From positions 1 to 36,846 of the forward strand of contig JAHDEL010000034.1 of assembly GCA_020628855.1 (NCBI GenBank): a DNA stretch of 36,846 nt. Reading direction: 5' to 3'. The translations under genes were made by a program, and so were the position numbers. The notes under the pieces are model-generated. The model worked only from the letters and a program-made list of their open reading frames with translations. It searched no databases and had not been told where the DNA came from. The stretch comes from Saprospiraceae bacterium. Lineage in GTDB: Bacteria > Bacteroidota > Bacteroidia > Chitinophagales > Saprospiraceae. Positions 16,619 to 25,486 of the stretch are shown one piece after another (position 1 is the first letter of the stretch; every line of letters starts with the position of its first letter).

Positions 16619-18940
16619 ATGTATAAAAAGATTATTGTAATATTCTTCTTGAAGTTTTTATCATTTTTCATATTTGGTCAAACAGGCTATAATGCGCTTA
16701 TCATACATTCACCAGAGGAGATCCAGGACACCTTTGCAATAAGTACGGCTCTCTTTACGAACGTTACGCAAGATTCACTTTCTGGCACTTTACTTCTTTG
16801 TGATGATGCTATTGATATTGTTACGGATGGTTGTTCGCCAATTATCCAAGATATGTCAGAGAAAATCGGATTGGTAGATAGAGGACAATGCACCTTTGCA
16901 GACAAGGTGGGACATGCTAGAGATGCGGGAGCTATTGCAGTAATAATCTGTAACAATGAATCGGGCGGAGAAATATTTCCTATGGGTGGAGAAGGAGACT
17001 TTGGAGATGTGGTAGCTGTGATGCTTAGTTATGAAGACTGTCTATCAATAAAGCCATTTGCAGATCAAGAAATCAATGCTACATTCTCCATAGTAGAAGT
17101 AATAGAAGATTGCGACCCTGAGTGTACGCAGCCAACATACCCTGAGCATACAGTCTGGGGGCAACAGGGAGAAGGGTCATTTGCCTGTGGATTAGGTGAG
17201 TGGAGCACAATAGGAGTCTCCAACGATACAACAGTATGGGTATGGGATCAAGATGGAGTACCTTTTCCGATCGTAGGAAATGACCCAATAAACTCTGAAA
17301 CAAAATGTAATGGGGCTGCTCTTATGGATTTTTATAAATATAACATTGATCAAGAACTCACTTTAGAAGGTGTTACTCCACATGCAGATTTGATTTCACC
17401 TGTTATTGATCTGACAGATGTCGAATGGCCTATAGTTCATTTCACACAACTACTTTTCACTGCTTCACTTGAATCAGAATCAGCATTTATTACATATTCT
17501 ATTGATGGTGGTTCTACTTGGAAAGATACAATCACCATCCCCTCAAAACATGCAGTAAATTCTTTAGGAACTACAAAACCAGCTACTGCAGAACAACTGA
17601 GTTATTATTTCTGTAATGAGACAATTGGAAATGAGAAAGACGTCAGAATAAAATTTATTGGTAAAGGAGATTTTTATCATTGGTTAGTTGATGATGTCTA
17701 TATCACTAATGGAGCATATGAAGATATCTCCATAGATCCAAGTTGGGTAGGAGGACTTCCAAATTACAAAACACCTTCAACACAAATAGATAGTCAAGTC
17801 CCTTTGGCATTTAGAATTATAAATAATGGCAATATTGCTTATGAAAATTTGCAATACAAAGCTCTCATTCAAAAAGATGAGCAAATAATCTACGAGTACC
17901 AAGGAACGACAACTATCGGAAGTTGTGAAGGTGTAAAAGATATTATTATTCCTGAACTCTGGAGCCCACAGGAAGATGTTGGAAACTATCGAATAACAAT
18001 AGAGTTGACAGATGAACTTCTAGAAGAGGAAGATAATCTTGATGATAATAAAGTATCGAAAACTTTTCTTATCACGGAAAAAGTGTTCTCAAAGACTGAT
18101 AAAGAGGATAATCTTTTTAATTGCTATTCGAAGGTACACAATAACACAATAGCAAATGCATATGTAATTAATTCAGATGAAAGCTTCAGACCTGCTGTCA
18201 TTAATACAGGAATTGCAGGTGGAAATATTGCCTCTTTTGATCATCATTTTATAGGAGAAGTAAGGGAGTGGGTGGATGACACAAACGATAATGGAAAAGT
18301 AGAACTGGCTGAAGAAACAATCTTGATAGCTTCAGGAGAGCGAATATATACTGGCAACTTTGACTTACATGACTTCGAAATTCCTCTTGACGTTCATTTG
18401 GAGGACATGGATAAGGGTAAACAATATTTGGCCATCGTAAACCACATAGAAATCGATAATCCCAATCCGCTAGTTTGTGCAAACGAACTCTTCTATAAAC
18501 TGAGTCAAGGTAACTTAAGCTACAATCATTTAGCTACAAGCTATGCGTTTAAAGAGGTATTTAATGAATTCAGAGCAATAGCGTTTGCAAGCTTTGGAGA
18601 GACAAGATTGGATAACTATCAAGATTTAGTACTATCAGGAGAAGTTAGTGATACTGCCGTTTGGTTTGTGGATTTAGAAATAGAACTTTCTTCCGGCATT
18701 GAAGAAGAGGTTTTTCAATATACAGATGAAGTTTACCCCAATCCATTCATTAATAATTTACAGATATCTGACTCTGTGGAGTCTTACGAGGTCTATACAC
18801 TCCAAGGGAATAAAATTCGTACAAAAAGCAGTGAAAGAACACTTAATACATCTCAATGGCACAAAGGCATTTATTTATTAGTAACAACAGATAAAAAAGG
18901 AAGACAAGGGGTGCATAAAGTTCTGAAAGAGTCCTTCTAG
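16619..18940 (+). CDS. large PA-domain T9SS cargo protein
   Basis: A 773-residue secreted protein. A signal peptide (1-20, ending FGQ) precedes a PA domain at about 24-150 with DRGQCTF at 87-93, clearly related to the previous gene's PA domain. Residues from about 175 to 365 look like a MAM or jelly-roll ligand-binding domain, with ITYSIDGGSTWKD and the closing HWLVDDVYI strand. A beta-sandwich region of about 300 residues follows, then a T9SS sorting domain from about 706 (VYPNPFINN to the end). No catalytic residues were recognised. Its stop overlaps the convergent subtilase stop by four bases (CTAG). Confidence 0.82.
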   Translation: MYKKIIVIFFLKFLSFFIFGQTGYNALIIHSPEEIQDTFAISTALFTNVTQDSLSGTLLLCDDAIDIVTDGCSPIIQDMSEKIGLVDRGQCTFADKVGHARDAGAIAVIICNNESGGEIFPMGGEGDFGDVVAVMLSYEDCLSIKPFADQEINATFSIVEVIEDCDPECTQPTYPEHTVWGQQGEGSFACGLGEWSTIGVSNDTTVWVWDQDGVPFPIVGNDPINSETKCNGAALMDFYKYNIDQELTLEGVTPHADLISPVIDLTDVEWPIVHFTQLLFTASLESESAFITYSIDGGSTWKDTITIPSKHAVNSLGTTKPATAEQLSYYFCNETIGNEKDVRIKFIGKGDFYHWLVDDVYITNGAYEDISIDPSWVGGLPNYKTPSTQIDSQVPLAFRIINNGNIAYENLQYKALIQKDEQIIYEYQGTTTIGSCEGVKDIIIPELWSPQEDVGNYRITIELTDELLEEEDNLDDNKVSKTFLITEKVFSKTDKEDNLFNCYSKVHNNTIANAYVINSDESFRPAVINTGIAGGNIASFDHHFIGEVREWVDDTNDNGKVELAEETILIASGERIYTGNFDLHDFEIPLDVHLEDMDKGKQYLAIVNHIEIDNPNPLVCANELFYKLSQGNLSYNHLATSYAFKEVFNEFRAIAFASFGETRLDNYQDLVLSGEVSDTAVWFVDLEIELSSGIEEEVFQYTDEVYPNPFINNLQISDSVESYEVYTLQGNKIRTKSSERTLNTSQWHKGIYLLVTTDKKGRQGVHKVLKESF

Positions 18941-20676
18941 TCGACTTTAAAAAACTTACCGGTCAGGTGTTTACCTTGAGAGTCTGTTGCATTGATAAAG
19001 TAGATACCTTCAGAGAGGTGAGAGACTAAGATCTTGTTTCCTTCCTTCAGCAGAGGCACAACCTTTCCCTCAAAAGAAACGACGAATACATTCTGCATAC
19101 ATTGGATATCAAACAAGATGTATTCTTTACTTGGATTTGGGTAGAGAGCGAGCGAGAGAGAAGGACTCTGCTCCACTAGACCTGACTGGGTCTGAGCAAG
19201 CTCTACAGCCTTCAACACATTAATACGACCATAGCCATAGAGATTATTCGGAATGTTTTCAGCATCACATTCACCATTCCAGAAGAGCGGAGTGGCAGAC
19301 ATCTCTAAGATATCTTCAATGCGATCAACATCACCTCTTAATTCAGGAACTGCTGATAAGAGAAGAGCTGCTGCTCCAGCCACATGAGGTCCAGACATAC
19401 TCGTACCTCCAAACGTGGCATAGCCATCATTCAATACACATGACAGTGTCTGGGTACCAGGAGCAACGACATTGGGTTTCATGCGAAAACTACCATCTAT
19501 TGCCACAGGCCCACGACTGCTAAATCCTGCTAAAGTATCTAATTGATTTGTCGCGCCGACCGTAAAGCTTGGTTCGAATATAGCTGCTGGAGTCACAATA
19601 GATTCACAATTATTACCTGAGTTCCCTGCAGAAGCAACAACTAGGATACCAGCATTTTTTAGATTCTGAATAGCAGTATTCATGATTTCAAAATTGCCTG
19701 CATTGCATCCTTCCATTGGAGGGCAGGCCCAACTATTATTTATGATATCAGGTGCTACCCAAGGCTGCGGATTTTCCCCATTGAGATCCGTAGGTGCAAG
19801 GAACCACTCAAAACATTCTAAATAGGTTTGTAGCGTTCCATATCCTCTTTCCATACTGCGGCAAGCAATCCACTTTGCTTCTGGAGCCACGCCCATTTGA
19901 TAGAGACTATCTGAGCCAACCATGGTCCCCATAGTATGCGTCCCATGTCCATGGTCGTCACATGGAAACATCACATCAAGACCACAAGGATTGTTTTCTG
20001 GAAGAAAGATAGAATCATTGTGAAGAGGGCTTATTTCGTGAATGGCATCATGCCAATTATAGCGATGATTAATTCCTCCAGTTTCAGGGTCAAAGCCTCT
20101 ATACTTATCTTTTAGTGCTTGATGTTCCCAATCATATCCTGTATCCTGGCCTGCTACTACGATACCCTGACCTTTGTAACCTAATGCCCATACACTATCT
20201 GCTTCTATTTGCTGAATTCCCCACTCAGGCGCAGCAGGATCGCGGAATTCTGTTAGATCACCATAGTCCAAATAGTCAGAAACCATATAAGGCTCATTAA
20301 TAGAAAGCAGAGAAACACTTTCCAGTTCTGAAATAGAAAGAATCTCTACATTGGATAGTCTAGTAAACAGAACTGGAGCAATGACCAACGATTGATATGG
20401 TTTATTGAGCTCAGTTAAGAAAGCTTTTACTTCAAGACCTCTTTTAGCTTCTTGGTTTACAAGCGAAGAGTAGACGTAATTGCCTTTAGCATCTTTACTC
20501 AAAGTGTTCGAAGGAGGAAGGAGCTTTTCTTCATGCAGTTGGATACAAACAGAATGAGGACCTGTATTCTGTAACATTGCTTGTTGCAAACGAGAGCCAA
20601 TACTATCTTGACTACAAATAGATAATCCGCAACAACAGAGAAAACAAACCAAGAAAGAATTGTAAGCTGAAATCAT
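18937..20676 (-). CDS. S8 family (subtilisin-like) peptidase with T9SS sorting domain
   Basis: A 579-residue secreted serine endopeptidase. Residues 1-22 form a Cys-rich signal peptide, followed by a likely propeptide to about 150. The catalytic triad is Asp178 (GQDTG), His244 (HGHGTH) and Ser426 (GGTSMSGPHVAG), with the oxyanion Asn352 in ASAGNSG. There is no room for a PA insertion between His and Ser, unlike many large subtilases. The C-terminus from about 509 (LALYPNPSKEYI) is a T9SS type-A sorting domain, so it should be exported to the surface or medium. It converges on the PA-domain pair with overlapping stop codons. Confidence 0.93.
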   Translation of the reverse strand: MISAYNSFLVCFLCCCGLSICSQDSIGSRLQQAMLQNTGPHSVCIQLHEEKLLPPSNTLSKDAKGNYVYSSLVNQEAKRGLEVKAFLTELNKPYQSLVIAPVLFTRLSNVEILSISELESVSLLSINEPYMVSDYLDYGDLTEFRDPAAPEWGIQQIEADSVWALGYKGQGIVVAGQDTGYDWEHQALKDKYRGFDPETGGINHRYNWHDAIHEISPLHNDSIFLPENNPCGLDVMFPCDDHGHGTHTMGTMVGSDSLYQMGVAPEAKWIACRSMERGYGTLQTYLECFEWFLAPTDLNGENPQPWVAPDIINNSWACPPMEGCNAGNFEIMNTAIQNLKNAGILVVASAGNSGNNCESIVTPAAIFEPSFTVGATNQLDTLAGFSSRGPVAIDGSFRMKPNVVAPGTQTLSCVLNDGYATFGGTSMSGPHVAGAAALLLSAVPELRGDVDRIEDILEMSATPLFWNGECDAENIPNNLYGYGRINVLKAVELAQTQSGLVEQSPSLSLALYPNPSKEYILFDIQCMQNVFVVSFEGKVVPLLKEGNKILVSHLSEGIYFINATDSQGKHLTGKFFKVD

Positions 20677-20702
20677 GGAATGAAGATACTATTTCACAAG
20701 TA

Positions 20703-20730
20703 ACACTATTGTGGAAACAACAAGTAGTGT
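20703..20730. repeat. interrupted inverted repeat
   Basis: ACACTATTGT at 20703-20712 pairs with ACAA at 20717-20720 and TAGTGT at 20725-20730, leaving a 4-base loop and a 4-base bulge. It lies in the 168-bp divergent gap between the subtilase and dodecin genes, about 27 bases upstream of the subtilase ATG. It may be a regulatory hairpin or operator. There is no T-run, so it is not a terminator. Confidence 0.35.
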
Positions 20731-20844
20731 CAGCTAAGAGAATCCACATTTAACATATTCTGCAGAAGGAACGCGAAACCTTGCTTCCACTCAAGATGTT
20801 CAAGAAAGTGACAATATTATTCTAACAATAAACAAGAAAAGAAA

Positions 20845-21045
20845 ATGGCAGTAATTAAAGTCATCGAAATTTTATCCAACTCCAAGAAAAGCTGGGAAGA
20901 TGCTACAGAGAATGCAATAAAAAAGGCATCAGAATCCGTAAAGGATATCAAATCAGCGTTTGTCCAGAGTCAAAGTGTCACAGTCAAAGACGGTGAGGTA
21001 GATGAGTATAGAGTAAACCTTAAGGTCTCTTTCGAGGTTAAATAG
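20845..21045 (+). CDS. dodecin family protein
   Basis: A 66-residue protein of the dodecin family, small proteins that form hollow dodecamers and bind flavins or CoA. The N-terminal VIKVIEILSNSKKSWEDA and the C-terminal EYRVNLKVSFEVK strands are standard. The flavin-stacking Trp, found in the middle (NIRWFE) of halophile and Thermus dodecins, is missing; the matching stretch reads DIKSAF. Flavin binding is therefore doubtful. It is monocistronic, ending in a strong terminator at 21071-21099. Confidence 0.9.
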   Translation: MAVIKVIEILSNSKKSWEDATENAIKKASESVKDIKSAFVQSQSVTVKDGEVDEYRVNLKVSFEVK

Positions 21046-21070
21046 TTAGATTCCTATATTGATTTTATTT

Positions 21071-21099
21071 AGGAAGGTACAACAGTGCCTTCCTTTTTT
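21071..21099 (+). terminator. rho-independent terminator after dodecin
   Basis: AGGAAGGTAC pairs with GTGCCTTCCT (10 bp including one G-T wobble) around an AACA loop, followed by TTTTTATTTT. It starts 25 bases after the dodecin stop and slightly overlaps the stop end of the convergent SDR gene. The opposite strand has no T-run after the stem, so it should act only on the + strand. Confidence 0.9.
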
Positions 21100-21808
21100 A
21101 TTTTACAGGAGGCTTGCTAGGACGAACCTCTATCTTACTCGGTAGAGTTCGTGGATGCATTTTAAGAATATCAGAAACTATTTGTCCAAGGTCCTCAATT
21201 TGAATCTTCCAATCATCCTTTTCAGATGGGGTATTATTATTAAAGAAAGTAGCTACAGAACCTGGCATTATCGTAGTTACTTTAATATCATGTTGTCTGA
21301 GGTCTAACATAACGGATTGGGTAAACCCAACTAATCCAAACTTGCTCGCATTATAACCACTTCCTTTTGCAAAGAAATTAGTTCCTGCAAGACTTGCTAT
21401 CGTGATAAAATATCCCTTGCTAAGTTTTAGTGCTTCGACACTGGCCTTTATGCTATTAAACACTCCAGTTAAATTAATATCTATCATTTCATGCCATTGA
21501 CCAGGAGTCATTTTATCAATAGGTGTAAAGTGCCCAACTCCAGCATTCGCAATAACTACATCGAGTCTCCCTTGCTCATCAAGAATTTGTTGAATTGCTT
21601 TTTCTTGACCATCAAGGCTTCTTACGTCACAAGGAATACCGGTTACAAACTCCTTATCGTCACCGAATCCTTGAATGGCACTTTTGAGCGAGGACTCAGA
21701 GCGACCTGTGATGTAAACATGATAATTGTCTCTAACCAAAGACATGGCAATACCAAGGCCAATGCCCTTACTCCCACCTGTAATGTATGCAACCTTCTTT
21801 ATACCCAT
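21098..21808 (-). CDS. SDR family NAD(P)-dependent oxidoreductase
   Basis: A 236-residue classical short-chain dehydrogenase/reductase with a Rossmann fold. The cofactor motif TGGSKGIG is at 10-17, NAG at 88-90, and the catalytic Ser139, Tyr152 and Lys156 (YNASK) are all present. The Arg in TGRSES after the second strand hints at NADP(H) preference. The substrate is not predictable; the family includes 3-oxoacyl-ACP reductase-like enzymes. It lies five bases after the CDGSH gene, so the two form an operon. Confidence 0.92.
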   Translation of the reverse strand: MGIKKVAYITGGSKGIGLGIAMSLVRDNYHVYITGRSESSLKSAIQGFGDDKEFVTGIPCDVRSLDGQEKAIQQILDEQGRLDVVIANAGVGHFTPIDKMTPGQWHEMIDINLTGVFNSIKASVEALKLSKGYFITIASLAGTNFFAKGSGYNASKFGLVGFTQSVMLDLRQHDIKVTTIMPGSVATFFNNNTPSEKDDWKIQIEDLGQIVSDILKMHPRTLPSKIEVRPSKPPVK

Positions 21809-21813
21809 AATGA

Positions 21814-22053
21814 TTACAGTGCTTTGTGTGAACCATCACAGTATCCTGGGTTTTTGGTGTGCTTACAATTGCATAACCAAACATCCTTGGATTCAGAAGC
21901 CTCGAACTTAAGAGGAACAAATGGCCCACCTCTGTGACTGCCGTCACAAAAAGGTTGCTTACTAGACTCTCCACAAGTGCACCAACTATAGGTCTTGCCA
22001 GCTTCTACACTCACCTTAACAGGTACTTTGTCGTAAATTTTTGGATCAGCCAT
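21814..22053 (-). CDS. double CDGSH iron-sulfur protein
   Basis: A 79-residue protein with two CDGSH motifs, each binding a 2Fe-2S cluster through three Cys and one His. The first uses C25, C27, C36 and H40 (PFCDGSH). The second uses C61, C63, C72 and H76 (GYCDGSH). This is the tandem layout of the mitochondrial CISD3/MiNT type, here soluble and without a membrane anchor. These clusters are redox-active and can be transferred, but the partner is unknown. The following SDR gene in the same operon is a possible redox link. Confidence 0.93.
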   Translation of the reverse strand: MADPKIYDKVPVKVSVEAGKTYSWCTCGESSKQPFCDGSHRGGPFVPLKFEASESKDVWLCNCKHTKNPGYCDGSHKAL

Positions 22054-22127
22054 AACGTGTTTATTTTCCTTAAATGTACAGCTAATATCTGATGCGATTT
22101 ACTTAATTTACAAGCATAAGATAAGTT

Positions 22128-23015
22128 ATGAGATATACAGTTTTGCTCTGCGTGCTTGCGCTTGGTTCTTGTTACGTTCAACGATCAAATTCCGTACAAA
22201 CAAAACCACCTAAGACAATAGTGCGCCCAAATAATTATGTTGACTTTTTAGAAGAGGGAGAGAAAGTTATTGACTATGGATATAACTATATGAAGTCTCA
22301 GGATCCATTGGGCACTACCATCTATAGAGTATTCTATCCAGAGAAGCAACTCTTGACAGAGTATTGCGAATACCACGACTTGGGACTTGTAGAGAAACAT
22401 GGTCAATATAGAAGTTATACAGATACAGGCAAATTATCTGAAAAAGGATCATATTATAATGGTTATAAGGAAGGTGTTTGGGAGAGTTGGTCAATTGACG
22501 GAAGAAAATTTAGAGGCTCTTATATTAACAATCGAAAAGAAGGTGAGTGGATTACCACTGATACTTTAGGCAACCGAACAATAGAAAATTTTATAGAAGG
22601 CATGTTAGACGGTGAAGCTATTACCTATGATTCTATGAATGTTGTAAAACCCGAAGAGGGGTTGAAGAAAGGATTTGTTCTTGCAATGCCTTACTTAGCA
22701 CAATTCGAATCAATAGAAAATTTAGAAGAGAGACAACAGCTGTCTCAAAAACAAATGCTCACTCAGCTCTATCGTAATCTGAAATACCCAGCAAAAGCGA
22801 GAGAAGAAGGAGTTGAAGGCATGGCGATTATGCAGTTTGTCATTGATAAAGAAGGGAAATTGACAAAGCCAAGAGCAATTAAGGGTATTTGCGAACCAAT
22901 TGAAAAAGCATGTCTGGATGTGTTACAATATCTTGGGCCATGGAACCCAGGAACAGAAGATGGCAAAGCGGTGGATGTGCAATACACTTTACCGATAAGA
23001 TTTAAACTTCAATAA
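22128..23015 (+). CDS. lipoprotein with MORN/YwqK-like repeats and TonB C-terminal domain
   Basis: A 295-residue envelope protein. The N-terminus MRYTVLLCVLALGSC carries a lipobox (LGSC, lipidated Cys15). Residues about 75-170 are MORN/YwqK-type repeats (GKLSEKGSYYNGYKEGVWESW, then GSYINNRKEGEW). Residues about 210-295 form a TonB C-terminal domain with YPAKAREEGVEGMAIMQFVID and the closing LPIRFKLQ strand. A normal TonB has an inner-membrane helix to meet ExbB/ExbD; here there is a lipid anchor instead, so energy transduction is doubtful. It is monocistronic and divergent from the CDGSH gene. Confidence 0.85.
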   Translation: MRYTVLLCVLALGSCYVQRSNSVQTKPPKTIVRPNNYVDFLEEGEKVIDYGYNYMKSQDPLGTTIYRVFYPEKQLLTEYCEYHDLGLVEKHGQYRSYTDTGKLSEKGSYYNGYKEGVWESWSIDGRKFRGSYINNRKEGEWITTDTLGNRTIENFIEGMLDGEAITYDSMNVVKPEEGLKKGFVLAMPYLAQFESIENLEERQQLSQKQMLTQLYRNLKYPAKAREEGVEGMAIMQFVIDKEGKLTKPRAIKGICEPIEKACLDVLQYLGPWNPGTEDGKAVDVQYTLPIRFKLQ

Positions 23016-23070
23016 ATTCTACAAACTTATTCTGGGGACAGATTGTTGAATTCTTATAAAGCAATATACC

Positions 23071-25392
23071 ATGTCATCATCTGCTAAAACACATCCTCAA
23101 TTTACCCCAGGAATACTTAGCCTATTACCTACATTTTATGTAGGCTGGTCAGATAGTATTCTTAGTCCTGGAGAGATAGTCTTTATTCAAAACCTTATTA
23201 AGGACTTAGACTTTCTTACTGAAGAAGAAAGAACATATTTGTTGACCTATACGGATCCAAAGAACCCTCCAGGACCTGATGTTTTCAGGCAGTGGAAGCG
23301 AGCAATAACGGAGCATGCCCAATCATTGACTAAAGAAGACATCTCCTCATTGGAAGCGTTGGGGCTACAAATAGCAACAAAGGGAATAGGCTACAACAAC
23401 CAAGAATATTGGAAGTCTCCAAAAACAAAAGCGGCCATTAGAGAAATTAGAAAAGCATTAGGCGTACAGAATAGAGATGCTGCTAGGATTCTACCCGGAG
23501 ACTTGGTACAAACAAATCCAGAAACACAAATTGATTATGCCTTAGCAGAGGACATACAGACACACCTTGATGACAAGCATGCTGACTTGATAAATAGACT
23601 GAAGAAACTGTTACGCGACCCTTATTTTTCCTTGAAAACAATTAGAAACAAGGAAGAATATAGACAAGTCGTACTTAACCAGTTGCAGACACTTGCAGAT
23701 CAGGGGTATACAAGTTATGCTTTCCCAAAGGAGTATGGAGGTAAGGATGAAGTAGAGAAAAACTTAGTCATCTTCGAGACGTTAGCGTTTCAGGACTTGA
23801 GCTTGACAGTGAAGTATGGAGTACAGCTAGGTCTTTTTGGAGGAGCAATTATGGGGTTAGGGACTGAGAAACACCACAGTCAATACATCAATAGATTAAT
23901 TGATATGGATCTGTTGGGATGTTTCGCTATGACAGAAACGAACCATGGCTCAAATGTGAGAGGCCTTGAAACCACAGCGACCTACAACCATGAAACAGAA
24001 AGCTTTATAATACAAACCCCGCACGAAAAGGCGGGTAAAGAATATATAGGTAATGCTCTCCATTGCGAAATGGCAGTAGTCTTTGCACAGCTTATTATTG
24101 ATGGTGCATCAAAGGGAGTTCATGCTTTTGTTGTGCCTGTACGAAATAACGAAGGACAGCTAATGCCAGGAGTGAGGGTGGAGGATTGTGGATATAAAAT
24201 GGGGCTCAATGGTGTAGATAACGGGCGACTTTGGTTTGATAATGTGAGTATTCCAAAAGATGGGTTACTCGACAAATATGGAACAGTAGATAGTACAGGT
24301 AACTATGTTAGCTCAATTCAAAGTGATGCTAAGCGGTTTTTTACAATGTTAGGAGCCTTGGTAATGGGTAGAGTATGTGTTGGGATGGCAGGAGTATCTT
24401 GTAGTAAAACTGCCTTATCTATAGCAATTAAGTATGGAGATAAGCGAAGGCAATTTGGAGCAAATGATGCAAGCCCAGAAACGATAATTTTAGACTATCC
24501 AACTCACCAAGAGAAGCTTTTTCCACTTCTAGCAAAGACGTATGCCTATCATTTTGCTTTCAGGAAATTGTTTGAAGACTATGCAGAAGATACAAGCGAA
24601 GAAGGACGGAGAAAAGTCGAAACGAAAGCTGCGGGATTAAAAGCAATGGCAACATGGCATGCTACGAATACAATACAAGTATCACGAGAAGCGTGTGGTG
24701 GTAAAGGGTATCTAAGCGAGAATAGATTTACAGACTTAAAGGCAGACTCTGACATATTCACAACATTTGAAGGAGATAACACGGTCTTATTACAGCTTGT
24801 AGCAAAAGGACTACTCACGGAATTTAAAAAATCATTCCATGATAGTGGTTTTACTGCTGTAATGAAATACCTAGGATCCAAGTTTGCTCAAAGATTCTCT
24901 GAGTATAATTTTACCTATACTAGAAATACAAGCATTACGCATTTGAGAGACAGAGCTTTTCACCTCGAAGCATTCAAATATCGTGAGAAGAAACTACTCT
25001 ATACCGTGGCAAGCAGGATGCAGGACTTTACAAAAAAGAGAGTTGATACTTATGAGGCCTACTTGAAGTGTCAACTACATTTGCTGGAGCTTGCCAAAGC
25101 TTACATCGAGAGATTAGCGTTGCGCAATTTTGCATCGAAAATTAATAGTATGGAAGAAGGTAGAAGCAAAGACTTGATGAACCTGATGGCTGACTTGTAT
25201 GCAGTTCATACTATTCTTGACAATAAAGGCTGGTACTTAGAGAATGATTATATGGATGGAAGCAAAACCAAGGCATTGAGAAGGCTCAAACAAAAACTCT
25301 ATCAAGAGATAAGACCTCAGGCTACCACATTGGTTGAGGCGTTCGGAATACCAGAAGAGTTGTTAAATGCAAGGATTGTATTGTACAATTAA
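23071..25392 (+). CDS. acyl-CoA oxidase/dehydrogenase-like flavoprotein
   Basis: A 773-residue enzyme of the acyl-CoA oxidase/dehydrogenase superfamily that probably performs the first, FAD-dependent step of fatty-acid beta-oxidation. An N-terminal helical extension of about 130 residues precedes the dehydrogenase core. GCFAMTETNHGSNVRGLETT, KRRQFG, and CGGKGYL are conserved. The catalytic base is probably Glu567 in TTFEGDNTV, the position used by peroxisomal acyl-CoA oxidases. Overall length and the GLETTATY motif are closer to oxidases than to 380-residue dehydrogenases. Whether it passes electrons to oxygen or to ETF cannot be told from sequence. No other beta-oxidation gene adjoins it. 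Confidence 0.88.
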   Translation: MSSSAKTHPQFTPGILSLLPTFYVGWSDSILSPGEIVFIQNLIKDLDFLTEEERTYLLTYTDPKNPPGPDVFRQWKRAITEHAQSLTKEDISSLEALGLQIATKGIGYNNQEYWKSPKTKAAIREIRKALGVQNRDAARILPGDLVQTNPETQIDYALAEDIQTHLDDKHADLINRLKKLLRDPYFSLKTIRNKEEYRQVVLNQLQTLADQGYTSYAFPKEYGGKDEVEKNLVIFETLAFQDLSLTVKYGVQLGLFGGAIMGLGTEKHHSQYINRLIDMDLLGCFAMTETNHGSNVRGLETTATYNHETESFIIQTPHEKAGKEYIGNALHCEMAVVFAQLIIDGASKGVHAFVVPVRNNEGQLMPGVRVEDCGYKMGLNGVDNGRLWFDNVSIPKDGLLDKYGTVDSTGNYVSSIQSDAKRFFTMLGALVMGRVCVGMAGVSCSKTALSIAIKYGDKRRQFGANDASPETIILDYPTHQEKLFPLLAKTYAYHFAFRKLFEDYAEDTSEEGRRKVETKAAGLKAMATWHATNTIQVSREACGGKGYLSENRFTDLKADSDIFTTFEGDNTVLLQLVAKGLLTEFKKSFHDSGFTAVMKYLGSKFAQRFSEYNFTYTRNTSITHLRDRAFHLEAFKYREKKLLYTVASRMQDFTKKRVDTYEAYLKCQLHLLELAKAYIERLALRNFASKINSMEEGRSKDLMNLMADLYAVHTILDNKGWYLENDYMDGSKTKALRRLKQKLYQEIRPQATTLVEAFGIPEELLNARIVLYN

Positions 25393-25486
25393 TCAAGGAA
25401 AACACCCAAAAAGAACAACACATTAAGAATTTATTTAATATTATTTCACCTCTTTAGCAGCGTTTTATATATTAGAGTAGTTTATA

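Noticed and set aside
21491-21937. 148-residue + strand frame across the SDR and CDGSH genes
   Set aside because: It runs antisense to two well-conserved genes with intact active-site and cluster motifs, and its translation shows no domain.
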